Shown here piece after piece: positions 43,758-52,461 of a stretch of DNA of 64,000 nucleotides (within the stretch, counting starts at the first letter, position 1; each line of letters starts with the position of its first letter). The position numbers and the translations under genes are program-made. The notes under the pieces are model-generated. The model searched no databases. It saw only the letters and a program-made list of their open reading frames with translations, and was not told the DNA's origin. Origin of the DNA: Emticicia sp040253585 (GTDB lineage: Bacteria; Bacteroidota; Bacteroidia; Cytophagales; Spirosomataceae); NCBI RefSeq assembly GCF_040253585.1, contig NZ_JBELAU010000008.1:1-64000 (forward strand), in the 5' to 3' direction.

Positions 43758-45065
43758 ATGCCAATTTTACTAACTTTCTTTGCTATACTGGTACTTGTCT
43801 TGCTGGTAGCTTACGTAAAACTCGACACCTTCGTTTCATTTATTTTGGTTGCCATCGGGCTGGGAATTGCCACCAAGATGGACGTTTCGGCCATCGGAAA
43901 ATCTATTCAGTCGGGTATTGGTGGCACGCTCGGCGATTTAATTCTGATTATTGGTTTTGGAGCAATGCTCGGTAAACTCGTAGCCGAAAGTGGTGCTGCT
44001 CAACGCATTACCGATGCTCTCATTAGCCTTTTTGGCGAAAAATACCTCCAATGGGGCTTGGCACTTGCTGGTTTTATTATCGGTATTCCGTTGTTTTATA
44101 ATGCGGGTTTTATCATCGTTGTGCCGCTCATTTTTTCGATTGCTGCCTCAGCAAAACTGCCGCTTCTTTATGTTGGGATGCCAATGTTGACTGCCCTTTC
44201 GACCGCTCACGGATATTTGCCTCCTCACCCATCTCCTGCTGCTATTGCCTCACAATTAAAAGCCGATGTTGGGCAAACGCTCATTTATGGAATCATCATT
44301 GCGATTCCTGCTATTGCCATTGCTGGGGTACTTTTTGGACGAACCCTGAAGCAATACAAACCTCAAATTGATGGAAATTTATTTGCTATCAAAGACATTC
44401 CGAAAGACAAACAACCAAGTTTAGCAGTGAGTTTATTGGTAGCTTTGATGCCCGTTTTTCTACTAACAATTACATCGGCTGTAAAAAAATATGCTCCTGA
44501 TAGTGAGCTACTTAAACTAATTTCTGAGCCGTATATTGGCATGCTTCTTTCTCTATTATTGGCGGTTTATTTGCTTGGTGTGCGTCAAGGAAATAATATT
44601 CAAGCTGTAAGTAAACAACTCGAAGAAGCTTTCAAAAGTAGTGCAGGAATTTTATTGATTATTGCGGGTGCAGGTGCATTGAAACAGATTTTGAAAGATA
44701 GTGGTACGAGCGATTATATAGGGTCACAACTTCAAGGTTTTGACATTAATCCATTGATTTTAGGCTGGGCGATTGCAGGCGTTTTGCGTATATGTGTAGG
44801 CTCGGCAACCATTGCGGGTTTAACGGCCGTAGGAATTTTAGCCCCACTCATTCAGCAACAAACGGGTGTAAAACCAGAACTCATGGTACTCTCTATCGGT
44901 GCAGGAAGTTTGATGTTTTCGCACCTCAACGATGGAGGATTTTGGCTTTTCAAAGAATATTTCAATTTATCAATAAAAGATACCCTCAAAACTTGGACAG
45001 TCATGGAAACCCTCGTTTCTATCATCGGTCTGATTGGGGTATTGATTTTAAATTTATTTGTGTAG
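43758..45065 (+). CDS. GntP-family gluconate:H+ symporter
   Basis: This 435-residue inner-membrane permease of about 12 helices matches the GntP family, which imports gluconate or similar sugar acids with protons. Typical stretches are 'GIGGTLGDLILIIGFGAMLG', 'GIPLFYNAGFIIVVPLIFSI', 'HGYLPPHPSPAAIASQLKAD' (the HGYLPPHP motif is highly typical) and 'FSHLNDGGFWLFKEYF'. No gluconate kinase gene is next to it. It is probably transcribed alone, since a terminator follows. Substrate could be gluconate, fructuronate or a similar acid. Confidence 0.92.
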   Translation: MPILLTFFAILVLVLLVAYVKLDTFVSFILVAIGLGIATKMDVSAIGKSIQSGIGGTLGDLILIIGFGAMLGKLVAESGAAQRITDALISLFGEKYLQWGLALAGFIIGIPLFYNAGFIIVVPLIFSIAASAKLPLLYVGMPMLTALSTAHGYLPPHPSPAAIASQLKADVGQTLIYGIIIAIPAIAIAGVLFGRTLKQYKPQIDGNLFAIKDIPKDKQPSLAVSLLVALMPVFLLTITSAVKKYAPDSELLKLISEPYIGMLLSLLLAVYLLGVRQGNNIQAVSKQLEEAFKSSAGILLIIAGAGALKQILKDSGTSDYIGSQLQGFDINPLILGWAIAGVLRICVGSATIAGLTAVGILAPLIQQQTGVKPELMVLSIGAGSLMFSHLNDGGFWLFKEYFNLSIKDTLKTWTVMETLVSIIGLIGVLILNLFV

Positions 45066-45070
45066 AAAAT

Positions 45071-45107
45071 AGGCACAGAGGTGCAAAGTTTCAAAGGCAC
45101 AAAGGTG
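45071..45107. repeat. GGCACAGAGG-type dispersed repeat
   Basis: The spacer after the GntP gene contains GGCACAGAGGTGCAAAG followed by CAAAGGCACAAAGGTG. The same vocabulary on the opposite strand is found at 56242-56276. Direct observation. Confidence 0.7.
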
Positions 45108-45145
45108 TAAATTCACAGAATAAAACTTTGACTTTTTTGATTTTT

Positions 45146-45179
45146 AGGGAGTAAGTCCAACAGGATTTACTCCCTTTTG
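45146..45179 (+). terminator. Terminator of the GntP gene
   Basis: A 13-position stem with one mismatch (45146-45158 with 45163-45175; AGGGAGTAA/TTTACTCCCT) and 4-base loop, followed by TTTG. Confidence 0.75.
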
Positions 45180-45255
45180 TATGATATTTCCCCATTATTC
45201 CAACTAATTATTTGTATAATTAGTTTTTTTTACAATATTTGTACGTCAAAATCAT

Positions 45256-45279
45256 CGTACGATATTTTTAACGTACGAT
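45256..45279. promoter_or_regulatory. Paired CGTACGAT sites before the ATPase genes
   Basis: The octamer CGTACGAT, with a self-complementary CGTACG core, occurs at 45256-45263 and 45272-45279, 16 bases apart, and GTACGTC lies just upstream (45241-45247). The pair is 38 bases before the first ATPase start. Suggestive of an operator; inference only. Confidence 0.45.
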
Positions 45280-45316
45280 AAAACAAACTTGTACTCAAAA
45301 CAACTAAGCTGCAAAA

Positions 45317-46552
45317 ATGACACCGTATAAAATACCACCAACAACAGGCCCTATGCCAGTTGATAAAATTGTAGGACGCTTAAATGAAATTGAAGATATT
45401 TATCAACACACAATGGCAGGCAGTTTAGTCATATCGATGATTAGACGAATGGGTAAAACTCTCTTACTTCAAAAGTTTGCCTACATCACGGTTAAAGAAA
45501 ACAGACCAAACAAAGCCATTTGGTTTGATTTAATGAAAGTATCAGATGTGACTGAATTGACTGATACTTTACTCATGGAATTAACCAAACATAAAAAACA
45601 CGGTTGGCTCAAAGTACAATTCAATTGGTGCAAAGAGCTTTACAACAAGTTGAAACCACCCGAAGTAAAAGTTTCTACAGGCACAAGCTACTTGCCAGAA
45701 ATATCATTCAAGCTACCCGAATTTAAGACTGAATGGAAAAAAGCTCTGACAGCCTGCATTGAAGATTTAGCGGAAAGAAAGGCTGAAAACGATGAAGTAC
45801 TAACACTGATATTAGATGAGTTTCCATACATGCTTTGGCAGTGGATTTTAAATAAAAAAGTTCAGAATGTAATTGAGCTATTAAACCTGTTTAGAAGCTT
45901 ACGAATGAGTCTGCAAGAAAAAGAGAAGATTCGTTTCATCATCTGTGGCTCGGTAGGTTTAGATGTTGTGCTTAATCATTTAAGAAGTGAGTACAAATAT
46001 ACAGCAGAGCCATTTAATGATACAAAATCTTATGTTTTAGAGGCTATGTCTGATACAGATGCTACATTTCTTTGTGAATGTTTGGCTTTATCAGGCTATA
46101 CTTTTGTTGATGATAAAATGCTTTGCATAGAACTTATTTGTAAACAAGTCGAAAATTTACCGTTTTATATCAATAAAACTTTTGAAATTCTAAGAAGCTC
46201 TTCTCAGTCACAGATAAGTCTCCAAAATATCAAAAATGCACTGAATGAATTGTTGACTAATGTAAACGACGATGATGTATTTGAGCAATTAGATACTCGA
46301 ATAGCCAGTTATTATCCAAAGACAGAAAGCGACATCATGCTTGGTATTCTGGACTATCTTTCGATACAAACCATAGCTAAAGAAGAAGATGATATTTTAA
46401 GGAGTGTAGATTTTACACCAAAAGAAGTGAAAAGTATTTTGAGAGTTCTGTGTAAAGACCAATACCTAAACAGGACAATAAACGAAGAGAAAAGGTATTA
46501 TCAATTCAAATACGAAATTTTTAAAAAATGGTGGAAACTCAACAAGGCATAA
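45317..46552 (+). CDS. P-loop ATPase with atypical Walker A (pair member 1)
   Basis: This 411-residue protein looks like an archaeal-ATPase/STAND-type NTPase. The Walker A region reads 'SMIRRMGKTLLLQKF' (40-54): the GKT is intact but the first glycine of GxxxxGKT is Met41, although 'RRMGKT' itself is usual in this family. Walker B is 'LILDEF' (Asp167, Glu168), followed by a sensor-like 'IRFIICGSVGL'. The C-terminal third (about 320-411) has a winged-helix look ('FTPKEVKSILRVLCKDQYLN'). Its 3' end overlaps the next gene by 25 bases in another frame, so the two are coupled. No family name I recognise; a defence or signalling role is inference. Confidence 0.75.
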   Translation: MTPYKIPPTTGPMPVDKIVGRLNEIEDIYQHTMAGSLVISMIRRMGKTLLLQKFAYITVKENRPNKAIWFDLMKVSDVTELTDTLLMELTKHKKHGWLKVQFNWCKELYNKLKPPEVKVSTGTSYLPEISFKLPEFKTEWKKALTACIEDLAERKAENDEVLTLILDEFPYMLWQWILNKKVQNVIELLNLFRSLRMSLQEKEKIRFIICGSVGLDVVLNHLRSEYKYTAEPFNDTKSYVLEAMSDTDATFLCECLALSGYTFVDDKMLCIELICKQVENLPFYINKTFEILRSSSQSQISLQNIKNALNELLTNVNDDDVFEQLDTRIASYYPKTESDIMLGILDYLSIQTIAKEEDDILRSVDFTPKEVKSILRVLCKDQYLNRTINEEKRYYQFKYEIFKKWWKLNKA

Positions 46553-48678
46553 GCACATTTTTATCGTTTGGGGCTAAGAGTGTCAAACCCGAAATCTTAG
46601 AAGAATTGCTAATCGGTCGGCAAGACGATATCAATTACCTAACAAAATGTGTGGGCGAAATTGCCGATGACGGTATCAATCACCAAATAATTGTGGTTGG
46701 GCAGCGAGGAATGGGAAAAACGCACTTACTGAGGGTTTTGTACCAGCGTTCACAATCGTTTTTGAAAGATAAAAAACTGATGATTGCCTATTTTTCGGAA
46801 GAAGAATATGGTATTTCGGGTTATTTAGATTTTTTGATTCGAGTGCTAAATGCGTTTATCCGTTGGAATGATGATGACCGTGAGGAGTTGAACAAACAAA
46901 TGGATATTTTGCGTGAAACACACCCCAGCCGCCAAATTGATACAGCCGAAAATATCATAACCAACTACATTGGCGATAAACCATTATTGATTTTAGCCGA
47001 AAACTTCGATGATATTATGCAGGCTTTGGGCAAAGATGGACAAGGAAAACTACGTTCGTTTCTGTACCGTCATAGCCGTACGAGTATTATCGCTACTTCG
47101 CAAGCTCTTAGCCCCGATTTGGGCCGAGAAGACCGACCTTTCTATAATTTTTTTACGACAATCTATCTAAAAAAACTCAGCTACGAAGACTCGCTGGCTC
47201 TACTCCGCCGATTGGCTGAAATGGAAGGGAAAGATAAAAATAATGTTGTCATAAAACACCTACAAAGTAAAGGTATTGCCCAAGTGCGAGCCATGCATGA
47301 ATTGGTCAAAGGAAATCACCGATTGTTGGTTACTTTTTATGAGTTTTTGAAAGCCGATACACTGGCAACGCTCTCAAAGATTTTTATCAAAACACTCAAT
47401 GATTTAAAGCCTTATTATGAGACTTTCATACGCTATTTACCTCCACAACAGCAAAAGATTTTGCATTATATAGCACTGGCTAAAATACCACAAAATGGCA
47501 CAGAAATAGGCAAAAACTGTTTTATTGAGCAAAAAACACTCTCAAAACAACTCAGTGAACTCAGCCGCCGAAACCTGATTGATGCCATAACCGACCCTGA
47601 CGACAAGCGAAATAAACTCTATGATATTTCTGAACCTTTATTAAGAATTAGTATCGAAATTGGCGAACACCGAGAGGGTATTTCTGCCCTATTCATTGAT
47701 TTTCTGGCATTATATTATTCTTTTGATGAGTTAGCAACACAGAAAAATCGTTTTGAGAATCTTTGGGAATATGAAACCAACCCACAACTAAAAGAAGACT
47801 TATGGCACGATGTGAAGGCGAGAGAGGAAGCTATTGATTTGAAAATTCGTTTGGAAACAAATAGGAAGTGGAGTAAGGCTTTCCTGAAATTTAAAAAAAA
47901 GTACGAAGATAAAGATTATAAAATAGCAATAAAGCTCGCAGAGCAAGTACCAGAAAATGAGCGTAGTGAAGAATATTATGGTAGATTGGGGTATGTTTTA
48001 AGTATTCTTGGAAAATACGAAATGGCAATTGAAGTACATAAAAAAGCACTTCAATTTAACCCTAAATCTGTGGTACTTTGGTATAACTTGGCAAATTTAT
48101 TCGGTACACTTAAAAGGTATAAAGAATCTATTGAGGCAAGTCTGAAAGCCATCGAAATTGAACCGATGCAAAACTCTCTAATATGGTATAATCTGGGTGT
48201 TAATTATTATGAAATAGGAGAAGAAAAAAAGGCAATTGAAGCATACATTAAAGCTACCGAAATTGAGCCAACGAAGTGGTTAGCTTGGGAAAACTTAGGT
48301 GTAATCTATGCCGAAAAAAGTAATTATGCAGAAGCAAACAGTTTTTTTCATAAATCCATCGAAACAGGGGCTGATTTTATAAAAAATGAAAGTTGGATGC
48401 CCAAAAAAGAAATGCTATTATGTGTATCAGATAGAATAATCTTCATCCTCCAACACGAACAAAATCTAACTATCGAAGAAGCTAAGCATTTAGAAAACAT
48501 CATCGAAAAAGAATACGAAATGCCCAAAGAGTTGGAAATACCTTATTTGTATTTAAAAACTTTCCGCCGTTTTGTCTTAGAAAAAGAAGAAAAAGCATTG
48601 TTGGAGCTACCAAAAGAACAAAGAGCGTTTTTTGTGCGTGAGATTTTAGAAAAAAGAAAGATATTTGCACAGAACTAA
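46528..48678 (+). CDS. STAND-like ATPase with winged helix and TPR repeats (pair member 2)
   Basis: This 716-residue protein combines an NTPase with a TPR sensor region. Walker A 'GQRGMGKT' (58-65) is canonical; the Walker B position reads 'LLILAENFDDI', with Ala where Asp is usual. A winged helix follows (about 320-380, 'QKTLSKQLSELSRRNLIDAI'). Three or more TPRs occupy about 475-620, e.g. 'KYEMAIEVHKKALQFNPKS' and 'EKKAIEAYIKATEIEPTKW'. This NTPase-wHTH-TPR order is that of STAND proteins, many of which are immune sensors or regulators. The gene overlaps the first ATPase gene by 25 bases. No effector domain (nuclease, TIR, protease) is visible in either protein. Confidence 0.8.
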   Translation: MVETQQGISTFLSFGAKSVKPEILEELLIGRQDDINYLTKCVGEIADDGINHQIIVVGQRGMGKTHLLRVLYQRSQSFLKDKKLMIAYFSEEEYGISGYLDFLIRVLNAFIRWNDDDREELNKQMDILRETHPSRQIDTAENIITNYIGDKPLLILAENFDDIMQALGKDGQGKLRSFLYRHSRTSIIATSQALSPDLGREDRPFYNFFTTIYLKKLSYEDSLALLRRLAEMEGKDKNNVVIKHLQSKGIAQVRAMHELVKGNHRLLVTFYEFLKADTLATLSKIFIKTLNDLKPYYETFIRYLPPQQQKILHYIALAKIPQNGTEIGKNCFIEQKTLSKQLSELSRRNLIDAITDPDDKRNKLYDISEPLLRISIEIGEHREGISALFIDFLALYYSFDELATQKNRFENLWEYETNPQLKEDLWHDVKAREEAIDLKIRLETNRKWSKAFLKFKKKYEDKDYKIAIKLAEQVPENERSEEYYGRLGYVLSILGKYEMAIEVHKKALQFNPKSVVLWYNLANLFGTLKRYKESIEASLKAIEIEPMQNSLIWYNLGVNYYEIGEEKKAIEAYIKATEIEPTKWLAWENLGVIYAEKSNYAEANSFFHKSIETGADFIKNESWMPKKEMLLCVSDRIIFILQHEQNLTIEEAKHLENIIEKEYEMPKELEIPYLYLKTFRRFVLEKEEKALLELPKEQRAFFVREILEKRKIFAQN

Positions 48679-48703
48679 AAAATCAAACAAAACCACGACA
48701 ATA

Positions 48704-49165
48704 ATGACAGCAGAAGAAAATTTCGCAAAACTCGGTCTTGAATTACCACCAGCACCATCGCCGATGGGCGTTTATAAGCCTTGCTTAATCGTTGATAAAT
48801 TTATTTATGTTTCAGGACATGGCCCTGTGCAGATGGATGGCTCACGCATCATTGGTCGTATTGGTGCCGATATGGATATTGAAGCAGGAAAGTTGGCAGC
48901 TCAACAAGTGGGTTTGACAATTCTTGCTACTTTAAAAGCAAATTTAGGCAGCCTCGACCGCATCAAGCGTGTAATAAAAGTCTTGGGAATGGTCAATTGT
49001 ACATCTGATTTTGAGCGTCACCCGTATGTAATTAATGGTTGTAGCGAACTTTTTGCCAATGTGTGGGGAACTGAAAATGGTATCGGTGTGCGTTCAGCAG
49101 TGGGTTTTGGCTCATTGCCCGAAAATATTCCAGTTGAAATTGAAGTAATGTTTGAGTTGGCTTAA
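48704..49165 (+). CDS. RidA/YjgF family protein
   Basis: This 153-residue protein matches the RidA/YjgF family of small trimeric enzymes; RidA itself hydrolyses reactive imine/enamine intermediates made by PLP enzymes. Visible features are 'PMGVYKPCLIVDKFIYVSGH', 'IGADMDIEAGKLAAQQVGL', 'FERHPYVINGCSELFANVWG' and a C-terminal 'GVRSAVGFGSLPENIPVEIE', whose Arg is the position used in RidA. The frame opens at 48665 within the end of the ATPase gene, but the ATG at 48704 is preferred. A PLP aldolase-like gene lies about 570 bases further on. Many YjgF subgroups lack deaminase activity, so the exact reaction is uncertain. Confidence 0.88.
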   Translation: MTAEENFAKLGLELPPAPSPMGVYKPCLIVDKFIYVSGHGPVQMDGSRIIGRIGADMDIEAGKLAAQQVGLTILATLKANLGSLDRIKRVIKVLGMVNCTSDFERHPYVINGCSELFANVWGTENGIGVRSAVGFGSLPENIPVEIEVMFELA

Positions 49166-49178
49166 ACTTACCGAGATA

Positions 49179-49226
49179 AAAGGAAGACTTCCCTTCGAGG
49201 GGGACGCCCAGTCGGAAGTCTTCCTT
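49179..49226 (+). terminator. Hairpin after the RidA-like gene
   Basis: A perfect 13-bp stem (AAGGAAGACTTCC, 49179-49191, with 49214-49226) and a GC-rich 22-base loop. The following tail TAAAAC is poor, so termination may be partial, allowing read-through to the VOC gene 17 bases on. Confidence 0.6.
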
Positions 49227-49242
49227 AAAACAATTCATCAAA

Positions 49243-49632
49243 ATGCTAAAAATAAACAAAGTACACCACATAGCCATCATTGCATCTGACTATCAAAAAT
49301 CGAAGCATTTCTACACCGAAATACTTGGCTTACAGATAGTTAGAGAAGTCTATCGTGAAGCAAGAGATTCGTATAAACTCGATTTAGCCATTGGCGAAAA
49401 TTATGTAATCGAACTTTTTTCTTTTCCAAATCCGCCCGCTCGGCCATCACGCCCAGAAGCTTGCGGACTCCGCCATTTGGCTTTTGAAGTGGAAGATGTA
49501 GCAGCAGCAAAACAAAACCTCGAAGTAAAAGGAATTGAAGTGGAAGACATCAGAATTGATGAATTTACAGGCAAAAAATTTACCTTTTTCGCTGACCCAG
49601 ACGACCTTCCAATCGAATTTTACGAACAATAA
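49243..49632 (+). CDS. gloA2: VOC-family glyoxalase-like protein (YaeR type)
   Basis: This 129-residue protein belongs to the vicinal-oxygen-chelate superfamily and resembles the YaeR/GloA2 subgroup, small metal-binding relatives of glyoxalase I. Two beta-alpha-beta-beta-beta modules are visible: 'KVHHIAIIASDYQKSKHFYT' with the first metal His, and 'ACGLRHLAFEVEDVAAAKQN' with the second. Glu residues in 'VIELFSFP' and the terminal 'PIEFYEQ' complete the set. The family's physiological substrate is not established. It follows the RidA-type gene after a hairpin. Confidence 0.88.
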   Translation: MLKINKVHHIAIIASDYQKSKHFYTEILGLQIVREVYREARDSYKLDLAIGENYVIELFSFPNPPARPSRPEACGLRHLAFEVEDVAAAKQNLEVKGIEVEDIRIDEFTGKKFTFFADPDDLPIEFYEQ

Positions 49633-49663
49633 TATCAATTTTGAAGCGGTTCGCCACCCATTC

Positions 49664-49730
49664 AGAATGAGTGAATGATAGAATATTTTTTCTGTATTCA
49701 CTCATTCTATCAATCATTCATTCTATCATT
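49664..49730. repeat. Intergenic inverted repeat (AGAATGAGTGAATGATAG words)
   Basis: Left arm AGAATGAGTGAATGATAGAA (from 49664) pairs imperfectly with TATTCACTCATTCT and ATCATTCATTCTATCATT on the right (49695-49730). The words are shared with the repeat before lysA at 1823-1868. Confidence 0.75.
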
Positions 49731-49735
49731 AAATT

Positions 49736-50839
49736 ATGTGGTTTAACATCAACAACGTCAACGAATTAGATTCTCCTTCGCTGCTTATTTACAAAGAGCG
49801 AGTACAAAAAAATATTGAACAGATGATTTCGATTGCAGGTTCGGCCGAGCGACTTTTCACGCACGTAAAGACCAACAAAATGCCCGAAATCGTCAAGATG
49901 ATGCTTGCTGCTGGTATTACAAAATTCAAATGTGCCACCATCGCCGAAGCCGAAATGGTGGCAATCGCTGGCGGAAAATACGCTTTAATTTCTCACCAGT
50001 TGGTTGGCCCAAAAATTGAGCGTTTGGTCAAACTACGTCAGAAATACCCCGAAGTTTTTTTTGCATCGCTTATTGATTTTGCTGAAATAGCTGATGCTCA
50101 CAATGCTATTTTTGGCCAAAATAAGCTCGTTTCCGATGTTTTCTTAGACGTAAACAACGGCATGAACAGGTCAGGTCACGAATTAGACGACCAAATTTTA
50201 GATTTATACAATAAACTTAGTACTTCTTCTCATCTCAAAGTACACGGCTTGCACGTCTATGATGGGCATTTACGAGCAAGTGATTTCAACGAACGAAAAA
50301 AAGAATGTGATGCTGGTTTTGTCGATGTAAAACATTTTCTCGAAGCAATCGAAGCAGCAGACTTGCCGAAGCCAATCGTGATAGCAGGAGGCACGCCAGC
50401 GTTTACTTCTCATGCATTACGAGAAGAAACTTTTTGCAGCCCAGGTACGTGCGTTTTGTGGGATTGGGGCTATGGCGATAAACTTTCTGAACAAAATTTT
50501 GAGTATGCTGCGTTGATTCTGACCCGTGTTATTTCAAAACCAAAGCACGGCATTATCACAGTTGATATGGGGCATAAAGCTGTAGCAGCCGAAAACCCAA
50601 TTGATAAACGCATCAGGTTTTTGAATTTAGAAAATTATGAGCTTCTCGGACAAAGCGAAGAACACGGAGTAATTGCCGTAAAAGATTGGGAAGCCGTAAA
50701 AGTTGGAGATGTTTTGTATGGTGTTCCGTACCACGTTTGTCCAACAGTAAATCTTTATGACGAAGCATACATCGTTGAAAATGAAGAAGTTAAAGAAACT
50801 TGGCAAGTTTTGGGTAGAAAGCGGAAGATTAGTATTTAA
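49736..50839 (+). CDS. D-threonine aldolase-like PLP enzyme
   Basis: This 367-residue protein matches fold-III PLP enzymes of the D-threonine aldolase/D-serine dehydratase type, which split beta-hydroxy D-amino acids. The PLP lysine is in 'LFTHVKTNKMPEIVK' (about residue 39); other typical pieces are 'DVNNGMNRSGHELD', 'LHVYDGHLRASDF', 'VIAGGTPAFTSHAL' and the metal-binding 'SEEHGVIAVKDW...' with 'YHVCPTVNLYDEAYIVENEE' carrying His/Cys ligands. A RidA-type gene upstream fits a PLP enzyme producing reactive imines. The exact substrate is not determined. Confidence 0.9.
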   Translation: MWFNINNVNELDSPSLLIYKERVQKNIEQMISIAGSAERLFTHVKTNKMPEIVKMMLAAGITKFKCATIAEAEMVAIAGGKYALISHQLVGPKIERLVKLRQKYPEVFFASLIDFAEIADAHNAIFGQNKLVSDVFLDVNNGMNRSGHELDDQILDLYNKLSTSSHLKVHGLHVYDGHLRASDFNERKKECDAGFVDVKHFLEAIEAADLPKPIVIAGGTPAFTSHALREETFCSPGTCVLWDWGYGDKLSEQNFEYAALILTRVISKPKHGIITVDMGHKAVAAENPIDKRIRFLNLENYELLGQSEEHGVIAVKDWEAVKVGDVLYGVPYHVCPTVNLYDEAYIVENEEVKETWQVLGRKRKISI

Positions 50840-50997
50840 TAACTATTTTAGGTAAAAAACGAAATTAAAAACTTTCAATCTTTGCCCCTGCCTGTTTTAC
50901 TCAAAAAAGCACCTAAAACATTTGGAAAAGATAAGTTTTTATTTAAAATTTACAAAATATTCATGTATTTCAATCACCCCCATAATCAACAAAAATT

Positions 50998-51336
50998 ATG
51001 AGTAAATTAGCAGAAGCAATTGAAACTTACGTTGCTCAATCAAACGAACTTAATTTAGGTCTTAGCGAAGAACTTATCACAGCAGTAGCAAAAGGTCTTG
51101 GCCCATCTATTTACAACGCAGATTCTTCTAAAGTTTCTGGAACTGACCCAGAAGAATTAGCACGCGTAAAAGAAAATTACTTGATTGGTAAATTAGGTTT
51201 AGCTGATGGCCCAGAGCTTGACGTAGCAATTGCGGAAGTAATAGAGCAAATGGGTTCTTCAAACCGTAATAAATATCGTGCAAATGTATATGCCTTGCTT
51301 TGCAAAAAATTCGGTAAAGAAGATGTTTATGCTTAA
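50998..51336 (+). CDS. DUF2853 family small protein
   Basis: This 112-residue soluble protein matches the DUF2853 family, whose function is unknown. It is all-helical in appearance, with 'GLSEELITAVAKGLGPSIYN' near the start and 'MGSSNRNKYRANVYALLCKK' towards the end. It has no signal peptide. A strong terminator follows, shared with the convergent UbiA gene. The codon use (GCA, GAA, GGT) suggests a well-expressed gene. Confidence 0.85.
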   Translation: MSKLAEAIETYVAQSNELNLGLSEELITAVAKGLGPSIYNADSSKVSGTDPEELARVKENYLIGKLGLADGPELDVAIAEVIEQMGSSNRNKYRANVYALLCKKFGKEDVYA

Positions 51337-51355
51337 TAAATAAAGATTTCTTACG

Positions 51356-51388
51356 AAGCGACACAAATTACTTTGTGTCGCTTTTTTT
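51356..51388. terminator. Bidirectional terminator between DUF2853 and UbiA genes
   Basis: A perfect 12-bp stem AAGCGACACAAA/TTTGTGTCGCTT (51356-51367 and 51372-51383), 4-base loop, followed by TTTTTT. Confidence 0.92.
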
Positions 51389-51392
51389 ATAA

Positions 51393-52256
51393 CTACACAA
51401 AAATCATACTACCGATTCCGAAGAGCATAATGAGTTTACAGACCTTGCTCAGAAACGTAAAATCACGGCGTTTATCAGCCCAATAAAGTTTATAAACAAA
51501 CCACGAAAACGGAAATATACCTAAACTGAAAAGTGCAATAAGATATTGATTATTGAGCGAATACGCCATAATCAGCAGAATCATTACAAACGAAATAATG
51601 AAAATGTAAAGCAGAATTTTGGTTTGTCTAATTCCCCATATAATGGGTAACGTTCGGCAACCGTAGCGGGCATCACCTCTGATGTCCTCCATATCTTTGA
51701 TGATTTCCCGAATCAACGAAATTGAGAAAGCAAACAAGGCATAAATATTGACCAAAGCCACATTTTTTTGGTAATAAACTCCCAAAATAACGAGTGAAAA
51801 GGCAGTCAGAAACGCAACTAAAAAATTACCTATAAACGCCTTTCTCTTGAATCTTTCAGAATAAAACCAAAGAGCCGAAATAGCCAAAAAATTAATCAGA
51901 AAGACCTTCAAGCTCAAGAAAAAGCCAATCGCCAGACCGATAAAATTAAGTATTTGATGAATCAGAATCGCACGGCGACGTTTGATAATTTTGCCAATTA
52001 TTACTTCTTTAGGTTTATTGATCAAATCAATTTTTATATCAAAATAATCATTAATAATATAGCCAGCAGCAGCAATGCTGATTGTAGCAAATACCAGCAG
52101 AAACTGCTTAAAATCAAGCAGATAATCGAGCCAATTTTCTTTGGGGCCAATCAGAAAAATCCTGACCATGTATTGGCTCAATACCACAATCAAGATATTT
52201 CGTGACCTTATCAGTCGGAAAAAGGCACTAAGGATTTCTAAAAGTTTGTAGCTCAT
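51393..52256 (-). CDS. UbiA-family prenyltransferase
   Basis: This 287-residue inner-membrane enzyme has the two Asp-rich motifs of UbiA prenyltransferases, which attach a prenyl chain to an aromatic ring or to glycerol phosphate: 'NDYFDIKIDLINKP' (NDxxDxxxD) and 'DMEDIRGDARYGCRTLPI' (DxxDxxxD). About eight membrane helices are visible. In Bacteroidota such proteins are often annotated as geranylgeranylglycerol-phosphate geranylgeranyltransferase, but menaquinone or heme O synthesis are alternatives for the family. The frame reaches 52265 (TTG); the ATG at 52256 is chosen. It is transcribed away from bshA. Confidence 0.9.
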   Translation of the reverse strand: MSYKLLEILSAFFRLIRSRNILIVVLSQYMVRIFLIGPKENWLDYLLDFKQFLLVFATISIAAAGYIINDYFDIKIDLINKPKEVIIGKIIKRRRAILIHQILNFIGLAIGFFLSLKVFLINFLAISALWFYSERFKRKAFIGNFLVAFLTAFSLVILGVYYQKNVALVNIYALFAFSISLIREIIKDMEDIRGDARYGCRTLPIIWGIRQTKILLYIFIISFVMILLIMAYSLNNQYLIALFSLGIFPFSWFVYKLYWADKRRDFTFLSKVCKLIMLFGIGSMIFV

Positions 52257-52461
52257 CGTATTCAAAATTACAAAAACTTTGAAGTAATTACAAGTTATGT
52301 TTTCCTAATATTGACGTAATAGAGGACGTCTTTCTATAAATTCATAAATCCTTAATCTGATTTTGAGACTTTTTCTAATTTTTTTTGTTGTACTATAAAT
52401 AGCAGATTTTAATTAGGTCTAATCTAAGAAAATCTTTCAAAAAAGTACATAAACCGCATCT

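Noticed and set aside
44792..45154. A 120-codon plus-strand frame overlapping the end of the GntP gene
   Set aside because: It is the shifted frame of the permease (basic, Cys/His-rich) and runs through the dispersed repeat.
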